Part shown: piece by piece, positions 14,953 to 23,625 of the stretch | Layout: each line of letters begins with the position of its first letter | Position numbering within the stretch: the stretch's first letter is position 1 | Source: Cellvibrionales bacterium UBA1969 | GTDB taxonomy: Bacteria > Pseudomonadota > Gammaproteobacteria > Pseudomonadales > UBA7434 | Assembly: GCA_002339085.1 (NCBI GenBank) | Contig: DDDX01000014.1 | Span: 13,309-40,883 of the forward strand | Direction of reading: 5' to 3' | Length of the DNA stretch: 27,575 nucleotides | The notes under the pieces: generated by a model | Databases searched by the model: none | What the model was told of the DNA's origin: nothing | What the model saw: only the letters and a program-made list of their open reading frames with translations | Translations under genes and position numbers: made by a program

Positions 14953-17898
14953 TTAAAGAAAATCTTCCATACTAGGACAAGAACAAATAAGATTGCGATC
15001 GCCAAAAACATTATCAATTCTTGCCACCGGTGAAAAATATTTATCCTTGCGTAATGATGCTATCGGGTAGGCCGCCTCCGAGCGTGAGTAACTGTGCACC
15101 CATTGGTCAGCAATTAACTGCTCTGCGGTATGCGGTGCATTCACCAGTGGGTTATCGTCTAACGGCCACTGGCCATCAGCCACCTGCATAATTTCGGCTT
15201 TAATCGCCAGCATGGCGTCACAAAAACGATCGAGCTCGCACCTAGCTTCACTTTCGGTTGGTTCAATCATCAAGGTGCCTGCCACGGGAAATGACATGGT
15301 GGGTGCGTGAAAACCGTAGTCAATCAATCGCTTTGACACATCTTCAACCGCAATACCCGTCGATTCTTTAATACCCCGTAAATCAATAATGCACTCATGG
15401 GCCACCAGCCCCTTATTGCCCGTGTATAACACTGGGTAGGCATCAGCTAAGCGGTAAGCAATAAAATTAGCACTAAGAATCGCCGCTTCGGTCGCGCGCC
15501 GTAAGCCCGATGCACCCATCATTCGCATGTACATCCAGCTAATTGGTAAAATACTGGCCGAACCATAAGGTGCACTGGAGACCTGTGGCCGCGAAGCATC
15601 TGCGCTTGAATCCTTGGCGGAAGCTATCGCTGGCAGATAAGGCGCCAAATGCGCTTTCGCTGCTACAGGACCGACACCCGGACCGCCGCCGCCATGGGGA
15701 ATACAAAACGTTTTATGCAAGTTCAAATGCGACACATCGCCGCCAAAGTCACCAGGACCGCAGAGACCCACCATGGCATTTAAGTTGGCGCCATCAACAT
15801 AAACTTGGCCGCCATGTTGATGGATTAAGGCGGTGACGGTTTTAATTTGCTCTTCAAACACACCGTGTGTTGACGGGTAGGTGACCATTAAGGCCGCTAA
15901 CTGCTTTGAATGTTGCTCGGCTTTTTGCTGCAAATCTTCGAGATCGACATTGCCGTCGCTGTCGCAGTTAACCACCACCACTTTCATATTACACATCTGC
16001 GCTGAAGCGGGATTCGTGCCGTGCGCTGAACTGGGAATCAAACAAATATTACGCTGCTCATCGCCGCGACTTTTATGATAAGCGGCAATGGCCAGTAAGC
16101 CCGCAAACTCACCTTGTGAGCCTGCATTGGGTTGCAGCGAGACCACATCATAGCCGGTGCACTCAGCCAGCATTTGCTCCAGCTCGGCGATCATCTGCTG
16201 GTAACCTTGCACTTGTTCAGCCGGCGCAAAGGGATGAGGGCTGCCAAACTCCGGCCAAGTCACCGGAATCATTTCACTGCTGGCGTTCAGCTTCATGGTG
16301 CAGGAACCCAACGGGATCATGGTGCGGTCTAAGGCTAAATCTTTATCCGACAAACGACGAATATAGCGCAGCATTTCTGTTTCCGATTGATACTTCGAAA
16401 ACACCGGATGGGTTAAAATTGCATCGTCACGATACTGAGCGGCCGAGTAATCAATTGCTGCCGTCTCGGCAATACCGGCAAAAGAATGCTGCATGGTGGG
16501 CGCGAACAAACGCCAGATTAATTCAATCTCTTGCTCAGTGCTCGCCTGATCGACTGAAAAACCTAACTGCGTGTCACTGATTCGACGTAAATTTATTTTA
16601 GCCGCCAATGCTCGTTGATAAATAAGCTGTGTTTGCGCGCCGGTATTGATGGTCAGGGTGTCAAAGAAATACTGGTTTTCAACCGCGAAACCTTGCTGAT
16701 TAATGCCGCTGGCAGCAATCGTTGTCAAGCGATGAATCCGGCAGGCAATTTTCCGTAAGCCTGCCGGGCCATGGTAACAGGCATACATGGAAGCAATCAC
16801 CGCCAGTAATACTTGAGCCGTACAAATGTTTGACGTCGCTTTCTCTCGACGAATATGTTGTTCGCGGGTTTGCAATGCCAATCGATAAGCGGGCTTGCCG
16901 TCACTGTCAATCGACACACCGACTAAGCGGCCCGGTAACGATCGCTGAAAGCGCTCTTTGGTTGCCATGAATGCGGCATGGGGACCACCAAAACCTACCG
17001 GTACACCGAACCGCTGGCTGTTACCGACCACAACATCGGCCCCTAGCTGACCAGGAGATTTTAAAATCACCAGCGACATAATATCGGCCGCCATAATGAC
17101 TAATGATTTATGCGCATGCGCGTTCTCTATCACCTGCTCAAAGTTGGTCACTTCTCCGGAACAACCGGGGTATTGCAGTAACAAGCCAAAATAATCAGCG
17201 CTATTTGCTTCCGTTTTAGGGTCGCCAATATACAGCTCATAACCCGCGGCATGGGCTCTTGTTTTCACCACCTCGATAGTCTGCGGCAGACAGTCTTGGT
17301 CAACAAAGAAAGTGTTCGACTTATTTTTTGCCGAGCGCTTGGCTAAGCTCATCGCTTCAGCCGCCGCACTGCCCTCATCTAGCATGGAGGCATTAGAAAT
17401 ATCCATGCCGGTAAGGTCGCAAACCATGGTTTGGAAATTGAGTAATGCCTCTAATCGACCCTGTGATATTTCAGGCTGATAGGGTGTATAGGCGGTGTAC
17501 CAAGCGGGGCTCTCTAAGATATTTCGTAAAATCACCGTGGGGGTTTCAGTGGCATAATAGCCCTGACCGATCATAGACCGAAATGGTAAATTCTTTTTCG
17601 CAATCGCTTTTAAGGTGCTCAAAGCCTCTGCTTCACTCAGTGCATCGGGTAAATTCAATCCGCCCTGCTGATAAATACTGTCCGGCACAACGTCGGTAAT
17701 AAACGATTCCATACTGCTGTAGCCTAGGGCTTCGAGCATTCGCTGGTGGTCACTGTTTTCTGTTCCGGCGGTTAAACCAATATGGCGCGCTTCAAACCCT
17801 TCTAAGGGTAATTCTGGCGTCTGCGAAACCGCCAGTTGATCGGTATGATCGATTGAGTAAGTCTCAGTCATCGGTTCTTGCAACAGTGTTTCAGTCAT
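14953..17898 (-). CDS. gcvP: Glycine dehydrogenase (decarboxylating), P-protein
   Basis: The P-protein of the glycine cleavage system decarboxylates glycine and passes the aminomethyl group to lipoylated GcvH. From the ATG at 17896-17898 it has 981 residues, a full-length fused type. The N-terminal half begins with FEARHIG and the C-terminal half carries the PLP lysine K729 in NLHKTFCIPHGGGGPG. RTMIPLGSCTMKLN and EPTESEARCELDRF are also typical. The frame extends seven codons upstream to a TTG, but the ATG has GAGAG at a suitable distance. It follows gcvT by about 40 bases, so the two form an operon; gcvH, which often sits between them, is absent here. Confidence 0.97.
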   Translation of the reverse strand: MTETLLQEPMTETYSIDHTDQLAVSQTPELPLEGFEARHIGLTAGTENSDHQRMLEALGYSSMESFITDVVPDSIYQQGGLNLPDALSEAEALSTLKAIAKKNLPFRSMIGQGYYATETPTVILRNILESPAWYTAYTPYQPEISQGRLEALLNFQTMVCDLTGMDISNASMLDEGSAAAEAMSLAKRSAKNKSNTFFVDQDCLPQTIEVVKTRAHAAGYELYIGDPKTEANSADYFGLLLQYPGCSGEVTNFEQVIENAHAHKSLVIMAADIMSLVILKSPGQLGADVVVGNSQRFGVPVGFGGPHAAFMATKERFQRSLPGRLVGVSIDSDGKPAYRLALQTREQHIRREKATSNICTAQVLLAVIASMYACYHGPAGLRKIACRIHRLTTIAASGINQQGFAVENQYFFDTLTINTGAQTQLIYQRALAAKINLRRISDTQLGFSVDQASTEQEIELIWRLFAPTMQHSFAGIAETAAIDYSAAQYRDDAILTHPVFSKYQSETEMLRYIRRLSDKDLALDRTMIPLGSCTMKLNASSEMIPVTWPEFGSPHPFAPAEQVQGYQQMIAELEQMLAECTGYDVVSLQPNAGSQGEFAGLLAIAAYHKSRGDEQRNICLIPSSAHGTNPASAQMCNMKVVVVNCDSDGNVDLEDLQQKAEQHSKQLAALMVTYPSTHGVFEEQIKTVTALIHQHGGQVYVDGANLNAMVGLCGPGDFGGDVSHLNLHKTFCIPHGGGGPGVGPVAAKAHLAPYLPAIASAKDSSADASRPQVSSAPYGSASILPISWMYMRMMGASGLRRATEAAILSANFIAYRLADAYPVLYTGNKGLVAHECIIDLRGIKESTGIAVEDVSKRLIDYGFHAPTMSFPVAGTLMIEPTESEARCELDRFCDAMLAIKAEIMQVADGQWPLDDNPLVNAPHTAEQLIADQWVHSYSRSEAAYPIASLRKDKYFSPVARIDNVFGDRNLICSCPSMEDFL

Positions 17899-17937
17899 AG
17901 TTTTCGCGCTCTCAAACAATATTTATAAAGTGACGAT

Positions 17938-19041
17938 TTAACGGTGATAGTTTTGTGCAACAAAAGGCAAGGCAGTCACGGTCATAGGCCTAAGCTTGCC
18001 TCTTACTAAAGCTTGAACTTTATCGCCAGGCTTAGCAAAGTCAGTATCGATATAGCCCATCGCAATCGGCGCGCTGAGGCTTGGAGAAAAACCGCCGCTA
18101 GTCACAACGCCAATCGTTTGCTGATCTTGATCAACTACTTCCGCCCCCTCGCGTACCGGTGCACGACTGTCGACAGTAAAGCCGACTCGACGACGCTGAA
18201 CAGTGTTTTGTGACTGGGCAAAGAGCGTATCAGCGCCGGGAAAGCCCCCTGCTTTATCGCCATTCGCCCGACGGCTACGACTAATACTCCAACCAAGGCC
18301 TGCTTCAACTACGCTGCTATGCGTATCCATATCATGGCCATAGAGACAAAGCCCCGCTTCCAATCGCAGTGAGTCCCGCGCACCTAAGCCCACCCATTTA
18401 ACCGCGCTGTTTTCTAACAAACTATTCGCCAAGGAAACAACGTGTTGATTATCAGTAGAAATTTCAAAGCCATCTTCGCCGGTATAGCCCGACCGCGTGA
18501 TATAGCATGGCTGGCCATTGATCTCCATTGCAGCGCCGTGCATAAATATTAGATCGGCAATCTCGGGCGCTAAACCTCTCAACACCTGCGCGGCAAGCGG
18601 GCCCTGTAAAGCCAGTAAAGCCTGCTGATCCTGATAAACAAGCGCACTGCTGGTTAACTGTTGTTGGAGATAGCGAATATCGGCTTGTTTACAGGCGGCA
18701 TTGACCACTAGCATGAATTTATCTTCAGCAAGCCTTGTGATAATCAGATCATCTAAGATGCCGCCTGTCTGATTCGTCAGTACCGCATAACTTTGCTGAT
18801 CAATGGATAGCGCCGCCACATCGATGGGTAGCACCGCTTCTAACTCTGCGACACTGTTAACCCCTTCAACAATCACCTGGCCCATATGCGATACATCAAA
18901 TAAGCCAGCCTGACTGCGCGTATGCAAGTGCTCTGTTAAAATACCATCGCTGTATTGCACCGGCATCTGATAACCGGCAAATTCAACCATTTTGCCGCCA
19001 GCGGCAAGGTGAAGGTCGTAGCAAGCGGTAAACAGCGCCAT
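17938..19041 (-). CDS. gcvT: Aminomethyltransferase, T-protein of glycine cleavage
   Basis: A 367-residue folate-dependent T-protein, which moves the methylene group from GcvH to tetrahydrofolate and releases ammonia. Family motifs are present: FAGYQMPVQYSDGILTEHLHTR, DVSHMGQ, RSGYTGEDGFEI, and GLGARDSLRLEAGLCLYGHD, the last including the folate/catalytic region. The ATG is at 19039-19041. It is the first gene of the gcvTP pair. No glycine riboswitch is recognisable in the 145-base upstream region, which is shared with a divergent LysR gene. Confidence 0.96.
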   Translation of the reverse strand: MALFTACYDLHLAAGGKMVEFAGYQMPVQYSDGILTEHLHTRSQAGLFDVSHMGQVIVEGVNSVAELEAVLPIDVAALSIDQQSYAVLTNQTGGILDDLIITRLAEDKFMLVVNAACKQADIRYLQQQLTSSALVYQDQQALLALQGPLAAQVLRGLAPEIADLIFMHGAAMEINGQPCYITRSGYTGEDGFEISTDNQHVVSLANSLLENSAVKWVGLGARDSLRLEAGLCLYGHDMDTHSSVVEAGLGWSISRSRRANGDKAGGFPGADTLFAQSQNTVQRRRVGFTVDSRAPVREGAEVVDQDQQTIGVVTSGGFSPSLSAPIAMGYIDTDFAKPGDKVQALVRGKLRPMTVTALPFVAQNYHR

Positions 19042-19129
19042 GGTTTATCTCGTTGGTAATAAAAAGGCTAAAGACAATGTAAGCCACCTATAAAACGGGC
19101 TACTTATGTTGATATGAGCTATTGTAGCG

Positions 19130-19155
19130 TTAATTTAATTTATTTGTTAAATTAA
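19130..19155. promoter_or_regulatory. Perfect palindrome in the gcvT-lysR intergenic region
   Basis: TTAATTTAA (19130-19138) and TTAAATTAA (19147-19155) are exact inverted complements around an eight-base spacer. The element lies 31 bases before the LysR gene and about 90 before gcvT, a usual location and geometry for a LysR-type operator. Its AT-richness lowers the significance somewhat. Confidence 0.55.
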
Positions 19156-19186
19156 TAGTATTGATAAATACATTTGGAATTTAAAT

Positions 19187-20047
19187 ATGAGAAATTTATC
19201 GATGGACGCTTTAAGAGCCTTTGTCGCCACCGCCGACCTTGGCTCGGTGACCGCCGCTGCCGACCATCTAGGTCGCTCACAACCGGCTATTAGCCTGCAA
19301 CTAAAAAAACTCGAAGAGCATTTGGGCGTTGAGGTATTTCTGCGCTTCAACAAACAGCTGAGCCTATCGGATGCAGGCGCGGCAATCTACGAGGATACTA
19401 AGACTATTTTAACGCTCAACGATCAGCTTTTGAACCAATTCGCCAAGCCCGAATTGGCGGGACAAATTAAACTGGGGATTCCCAGTGAGTTTGCCACTAC
19501 TTTGCTGCCCAAAATAATCGGTCGTTTCGCTCAGTCTTATCCGCAAGTCACCCTAGAAGTATTGAGTGACCTTAGTCGAAATTTGCTGTCAGAACCACAA
19601 CGAGCACAATATGATTTAATTTTAGGCCTGCACGACAAACCCTCGGCCAAACGTAAAGGTCTTATTAAATCTGATCGGTTAGTTTGGGTGGGCAAAAAAG
19701 ATTATCTCAATGATCGCCAAGATAAATTACCGCTGGTTCTGGCCCAAGACGGCTGCCTATATCGCAAACGAGCACTAAAAGCCTTAGATAAGATTAAGCA
19801 ACCATGGCGAATCATTCATACCAACCCTGACTTGTCGGGCATTCAAGCGGCAATTAGTGAGGGATTAGGGATTACCGTGCTCGCTCAAAGCACTATCCCC
19901 GATGGCTTAGAGGCGATCGAGCGCTACGGCAAGTCCGAGCGCTTACCGGATCTGGGTTCCATTGATATTAGTTTGGTCTATGAGCGGCGCGCCGCAAGCC
20001 AAGCAACCTCTCGATTAGCCGGCTATATTCGATCCAGCCTTAATTAA
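19187..20047 (+). CDS. LysR-family transcriptional regulator
   Basis: A 286-residue LysR-type regulator. The N-terminal winged helix-turn-helix (residues 3-63) is typical: MDALRAFVATADLGSVTAAA, then LGRSQPAISLQLKKLEEHLG. The effector-binding domain starts near LAGQIKLGIPSEFATTLLP and has the later GIQAAISEGLGITVLA motif. It is divergent from gcvT over a region with a perfect palindrome, so control of gcvTP or of itself is plausible. The effector cannot be inferred from the sequence. The ATG at 19187 has only a weak GGA upstream, but the family start fits. Confidence 0.93.
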   Translation: MRNLSMDALRAFVATADLGSVTAAADHLGRSQPAISLQLKKLEEHLGVEVFLRFNKQLSLSDAGAAIYEDTKTILTLNDQLLNQFAKPELAGQIKLGIPSEFATTLLPKIIGRFAQSYPQVTLEVLSDLSRNLLSEPQRAQYDLILGLHDKPSAKRKGLIKSDRLVWVGKKDYLNDRQDKLPLVLAQDGCLYRKRALKALDKIKQPWRIIHTNPDLSGIQAAISEGLGITVLAQSTIPDGLEAIERYGKSERLPDLGSIDISLVYERRAASQATSRLAGYIRSSLN

Positions 20048-20064
20048 ACTCCTATTACAGGATA

Positions 20065-20092
20065 GAAAAAGCGCCTTAAGGCGCCTTTTTAA
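20065..20092. terminator. Bidirectional terminator between lysR and pntB
   Basis: GCGCC and GGCGC pair across TTAA, with a run of five A on one side and five T on the other. It lies in the 62-base gap between two convergent genes and can serve both. Confidence 0.88.
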
Positions 20093-20109
20093 TTAATTGG
20101 CTGCAACGC

Positions 20110-21474
20110 TTAATCAAACGCTTTGACTAAGTTACCTAAGGTTTCTTTGGCATCGCCAAATAACATGCGGGTATTTTCTTTAAAGAATAATGGATTATCA
20201 ATGCCAGCAAAGCCAGAAGCCATTGATCGCTTAAGAACAAATACCGTTTGGGCTTGGTCGGCATTGATAACCGGCATACCGTAAATAGGACTAGACTCCA
20301 CTTCGCGGGCCGCAGGGTTAACCACATCATTAGCGCCAATAATAATAGCCACATCAAAAGTTTCCATTCTTGGGTTAATTTGATCCATCTCTAGCAACAA
20401 ATCATAAGGGACATCTGCCTCGGCAAGCAACACATTCATATGGCCGGGCATACGACCCGCAACCGGGTGAATCGCGTAAACGACTTCAGCACCGTTATGC
20501 TCTAATAGTTCTTGCAGTTCTTTAACCACGTGTTGAGCCTGAGCCACTGCCATGCCATAACCGGGAACCACCACCACGCTGCTGGCCGCCTCAAGGACGT
20601 AGTATGCATCCTCTGCTGACATGGGTTTCACTTCACCTTGTTCAATCACAGGGCCAGAACTGGAGCTAACCGTACCAAAACCTGAAAACAGCACATTCGA
20701 CAATGAACGATTCATGGCCTTACACATGATACTGGTTAATATGATGCCGCTAGCGCCAACTAAGGAACCCGCTACAATTAATAAGATATTGCCAATCGCA
20801 AAACCGGCAGCCGCTGCCGCAATACCCGAAAAGCTATTTAACAAAGAAATAACCACTGGCATATCGGCGCCGCCAATTGGCAAAACGAACATTATTCCTA
20901 GTAGCAACGATAAACCGACAGCCAGATATAACCAATTTTGATCGGCAGGATTTTGAATAAACAACACCGCACAGATCACTACCGCAAGCAAAATACCGCT
21001 ATTAACAATTCGTTGACCCGCATAAACAAAGGGGCGGCCAGAAATTCTCTCGCTAAGCTTTCCGTAAGCCAGCAATGAGCCTGTAAAGGTTAAACCGCCA
21101 ATCAAAATTGAAAGGAATACCGTCACCAAAAAGAATACTTCGGGAGAAGCGGTCCACTTTAGCGCTGACCAGCCAACAAATAGGCTGGCTAAACCACCAA
21201 AGCCGTTGAATAAGGCCACCATCTCAGGCATCGATGTCATTTCAACTTTTCGGGCCACTACTGCACCAATTAAGCCACCAATGACAAAACCGCCAATGAT
21301 CAATTCAAAGTTAAGCCCTTTACTAAACAAAGTAGCAATAACCGCGATTGCCATACCGATAGAAGAAATGACGTTACCTTTTCTAGCCGTCGCAGGAGAG
21401 CCAAGAAATTTTAGACCGACTATAAATAAAATAGCGGCGGCAATATAAACTAAATCAATTATTTCAGTACTCAT
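20110..21474 (-). CDS. pntB: NAD(P) transhydrogenase subunit beta
   Basis: A 454-residue inner-membrane subunit of the proton-translocating transhydrogenase, which uses the proton gradient to make NADPH from NADH. The first about 260 residues are a series of hydrophobic segments with GFVIGGLIGAVVARK and GGADMPVVISLLNSFSG. The C-terminal domain III binds NADP(H): VPGYGMAVAQAQH, HPVAGRMPGHMNVLLAEA, IIGANDVVNPAA and MASGFAGIDN. The ATG overlaps the pntAB stop by four bases (ATGA). The gene order pntAA-pntAB-pntB with a split alpha subunit is common outside enterobacteria. Confidence 0.97.
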   Translation of the reverse strand: MSTEIIDLVYIAAAILFIVGLKFLGSPATARKGNVISSIGMAIAVIATLFSKGLNFELIIGGFVIGGLIGAVVARKVEMTSMPEMVALFNGFGGLASLFVGWSALKWTASPEVFFLVTVFLSILIGGLTFTGSLLAYGKLSERISGRPFVYAGQRIVNSGILLAVVICAVLFIQNPADQNWLYLAVGLSLLLGIMFVLPIGGADMPVVISLLNSFSGIAAAAAGFAIGNILLIVAGSLVGASGIILTSIMCKAMNRSLSNVLFSGFGTVSSSSGPVIEQGEVKPMSAEDAYYVLEAASSVVVVPGYGMAVAQAQHVVKELQELLEHNGAEVVYAIHPVAGRMPGHMNVLLAEADVPYDLLLEMDQINPRMETFDVAIIIGANDVVNPAAREVESSPIYGMPVINADQAQTVFVLKRSMASGFAGIDNPLFFKENTRMLFGDAKETLGNLVKAFD

Positions 21475-21767
21475 TTGCCATCACCGCCTTCTTTCTTTTT
21501 AAACATTGCCAGCATGCGATCCGTCACCATATAACCACCAATCACATTAATCGTCGCAAATCCAACGGCTACCGCGCCAAGAATACTCGCCATCTGATTC
21601 TCATCCCCAATTTGCACCAAGGCCAAGGCCCCCACTAGGGTTATGCCGGATATTGCATTAGAACCAGACATCAACGGAGTGTGTAATGTTGATGGGACCT
21701 TGTTTATCAGTTCAACGCCAAGAAATATGGCAAGAACAAAAACGAAAACTAAATTAATGATGTCCAT
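21471..21767 (-). CDS. pntAB: NAD(P) transhydrogenase alpha subunit, membrane part
   Basis: A 98-residue membrane protein corresponding to the C-terminal transmembrane part of E. coli PntA. It has three hydrophobic segments and the family stretch VPSTLHTPLMSGSNAISGI. It lies between pntAA (2-base gap) and pntB (4-base overlap), so translation is tightly coupled and the three proteins form one complex. Confidence 0.96.
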   Translation of the reverse strand: MDIINLVFVFVLAIFLGVELINKVPSTLHTPLMSGSNAISGITLVGALALVQIGDENQMASILGAVAVGFATINVIGGYMVTDRMLAMFKKKEGGDGK

Positions 21768-21769
21768 AC

Positions 21770-22909
21770 TTATTGGTCTCCAGAACGAATATTAGCGATA
21801 GCTTGATTAACGATTTCATTGTTGTGAGTAATCACGCAGCCAATCAAATCATTATCAAAATCCAAAACAACTGTTTTAGCTTCATCATCCCAGAACTCGC
21901 TAACCAAGCTGAACAGATTGCTTGAATACATTTGCGAAGCGTCGCGTGGCACTGAATTTGGCCAGTTACCTGTACCCACTATTTTTACGCCGTTAACCTC
22001 AACCACTTCGCCGGGTGCAGATCCCTCAACATTACCGCCGGTCTCAGCCGCCATATCAATCACCACACTGCCTCGCCTCATCCCTTCAACAAACTCACGT
22101 GGCACAATCACCGGTGGCTTGCGGCCAAAAACTTGCGCGGTGGTAATGACCACATCCGAAGAAGCAATCACCTCTTTCTGGGCATCACGCTGAATCTGTA
22201 ATTGCTCAGAAGTTAATTCTTTCGCATAACCGTCTTTGGTCGACCCCGTCTCACCAAGATCAATTTCTAAAAACTTGGCACCGACGGATTTGACTTGCTC
22301 AGCCACTTCCGAGCGGGTATCAAAAGCGGTGACCTGCGCACCTAAACGCTTTGCCGTTGCAATAGCTTGCAAGCCAGCAACACCCGCACCAATAACAAAC
22401 ACCCTAGCAGGCTTTAATGTGCCGGCAGGGGTCATCATCATAGGCAGAATAGAGGGTAAGTAATTGGCCGCTTGAATGACCATCACATAGCCGGCTAAAT
22501 TTGCCTGCGAACTCAGCGCATCCATTTTTTGCGAGCGCGTACTGCGAGGAATCATTTCCATACTGATAGCACTAATATTCTTCGCCTTCAAAGCATCGAT
22601 TAATGCGTGCTCATTAAAGGGATCAAGAAAACTAACATGAATACTACCGGGCTTTAGCAGCTCTACTTCATTGAGTTCAGGTTTTCGCACTCGAAGCACC
22701 ACATCAGCGGCACCTAAGAGCGACGCCTTGTCCGAAGCAATCGACGCCCCGGCTGTCTCGTAGTCGCCGTCTGAAAAGCCCGCACCTGAGCCAGCGCCAG
22801 CCTCTAGGCTAACTTCTGCACCCATGCGCACTAATTTTTTTACCGTATCGGGAATTAACGCCGCGCGTAATTCACCGGTAGCCGTTTCTTTAGGTATAGC
22901 TATTAACAT
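21770..22909 (-). CDS. pntAA: NAD(P) transhydrogenase alpha subunit, NAD-binding part
   Basis: A 379-residue soluble subunit binding NAD(H) (domain I). It begins MLIAIPKETATGELRAALIP, the standard start of this family, with the Rossmann motif VIGAGVAGLQAIATAKRLGA and the RSQKMDALSSQANLAGY loop. The open frame extends to 23038, but those extra residues (including a second possible ATG at 22942) have no family counterpart. The chosen ATG at 22907-22909 has a weak ribosome site. It is the first gene of the pnt operon. Confidence 0.93.
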   Translation of the reverse strand: MLIAIPKETATGELRAALIPDTVKKLVRMGAEVSLEAGAGSGAGFSDGDYETAGASIASDKASLLGAADVVLRVRKPELNEVELLKPGSIHVSFLDPFNEHALIDALKAKNISAISMEMIPRSTRSQKMDALSSQANLAGYVMVIQAANYLPSILPMMMTPAGTLKPARVFVIGAGVAGLQAIATAKRLGAQVTAFDTRSEVAEQVKSVGAKFLEIDLGETGSTKDGYAKELTSEQLQIQRDAQKEVIASSDVVITTAQVFGRKPPVIVPREFVEGMRRGSVVIDMAAETGGNVEGSAPGEVVEVNGVKIVGTGNWPNSVPRDASQMYSSNLFSLVSEFWDDEAKTVVLDFDNDLIGCVITHNNEIVNQAIANIRSGDQ

Positions 22910-23284
22910 AAGATTATCGCGTCTTTTATTGTTGCTGGACATTGATTGAAAATTACACTGGTACCCCCTGGAAATCCGTTGGGGATCGCGTAATAGCTCA
23001 AAAATTCTGTTTAAATAACATAGTCTTAACTTGATCAATCACACCAAAGCACTGTGTGTTTACAAGCTGAGTGACATCTTATACGCGGTAGCCAGAGGTT
23101 GCCATAGCGATTTAGGTCTAAACGCAGCAGTAAATAGAAAAAACAATCATTTAAGACAAGTTATAAGGTTACGATATGGTACATATTGTCAACGGCGATT
23201 AATCAAGAGTGAATTGTGTAACACAGCACATTGCTACTGAAATGAAATGATTTAAAATTTGAAAAAGTGATGGTGGAAATGTGT
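22910..23284. other. Non-coding region between pntAA and the small DRR-protein gene
   Basis: About 375 bases that should contain the pnt promoter on the minus strand. No gene with a credible start is seen on either strand, and no clear hexamer pair, repeat or hairpin with a T tail was found. Confidence 0.35.
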
Positions 23285-23446
23285 TTATTTTTCAGTCGTT
23301 CGACGATCACCCTTGCGGCGATCAGTTCCATCGGTCAAGTCAACACCTATATTTTTTTTTCGCCGATCACCGCCCTGCTCCCGCTCTTCTAAGGCTTCAT
23401 CAATCTGCTCAAAGAGACCTAAACCTGTGTTATCTTTATCGCTCAT
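23285..23446 (-). CDS. Small charged protein with DRR motifs, function unknown
   Basis: A 53-residue, strongly charged protein beginning MSDKDNTGLGLFEQIDEALEE and ending KGDRRTTEK. DRR occurs three times (27-29, 42-44, 47-49), twice preceded by glycine- or aspartate-rich turns (GGDRRKK, GTDRRKGDRR). An AGAGG ribosome site stands 7 bases before the ATG. No signal peptide or membrane segment. The acidic first half and basic second half suggest an unstructured or nucleic-acid-binding protein, but I do not recognise the family. It lies alone between pntAA and the diguanylate cyclase gene, on the same strand as both. A nine-base A run within the coding strand (23352-23360) keeps the frame as read. 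Confidence 0.65.
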   Translation of the reverse strand: MSDKDNTGLGLFEQIDEALEEREQGGDRRKKNIGVDLTDGTDRRKGDRRTTEK

Positions 23447-23625
23447 TCTGCGCCTCTCTACTTATCAGCTATAATACATAAGCTTGCTACTTAAGCTCGG
23501 GTTGATACCTACTGGGCCCTGTATCCCCTGAACTACTAACTTCTATTGTAGACCACTTCTATCAAGCTGTTCGAAAATAGTTGGTTGATATACGATTTTA
23601 AGTTGAAATGCAGCGCTTAAAAACA

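Noticed and set aside
15543..16580. Several plus-strand frames inside gcvP
   Set aside because: They are antisense shadows of a long conserved gene.
19042..19186. Possible glycine riboswitch before gcvT
   Set aside because: None of the conserved glycine-aptamer blocks is present; only a palindrome is seen.
23281..23481. Plus-strand frame of 66 codons
   Set aside because: It overlaps the better supported minus-strand DRR protein, and has no ribosome site.
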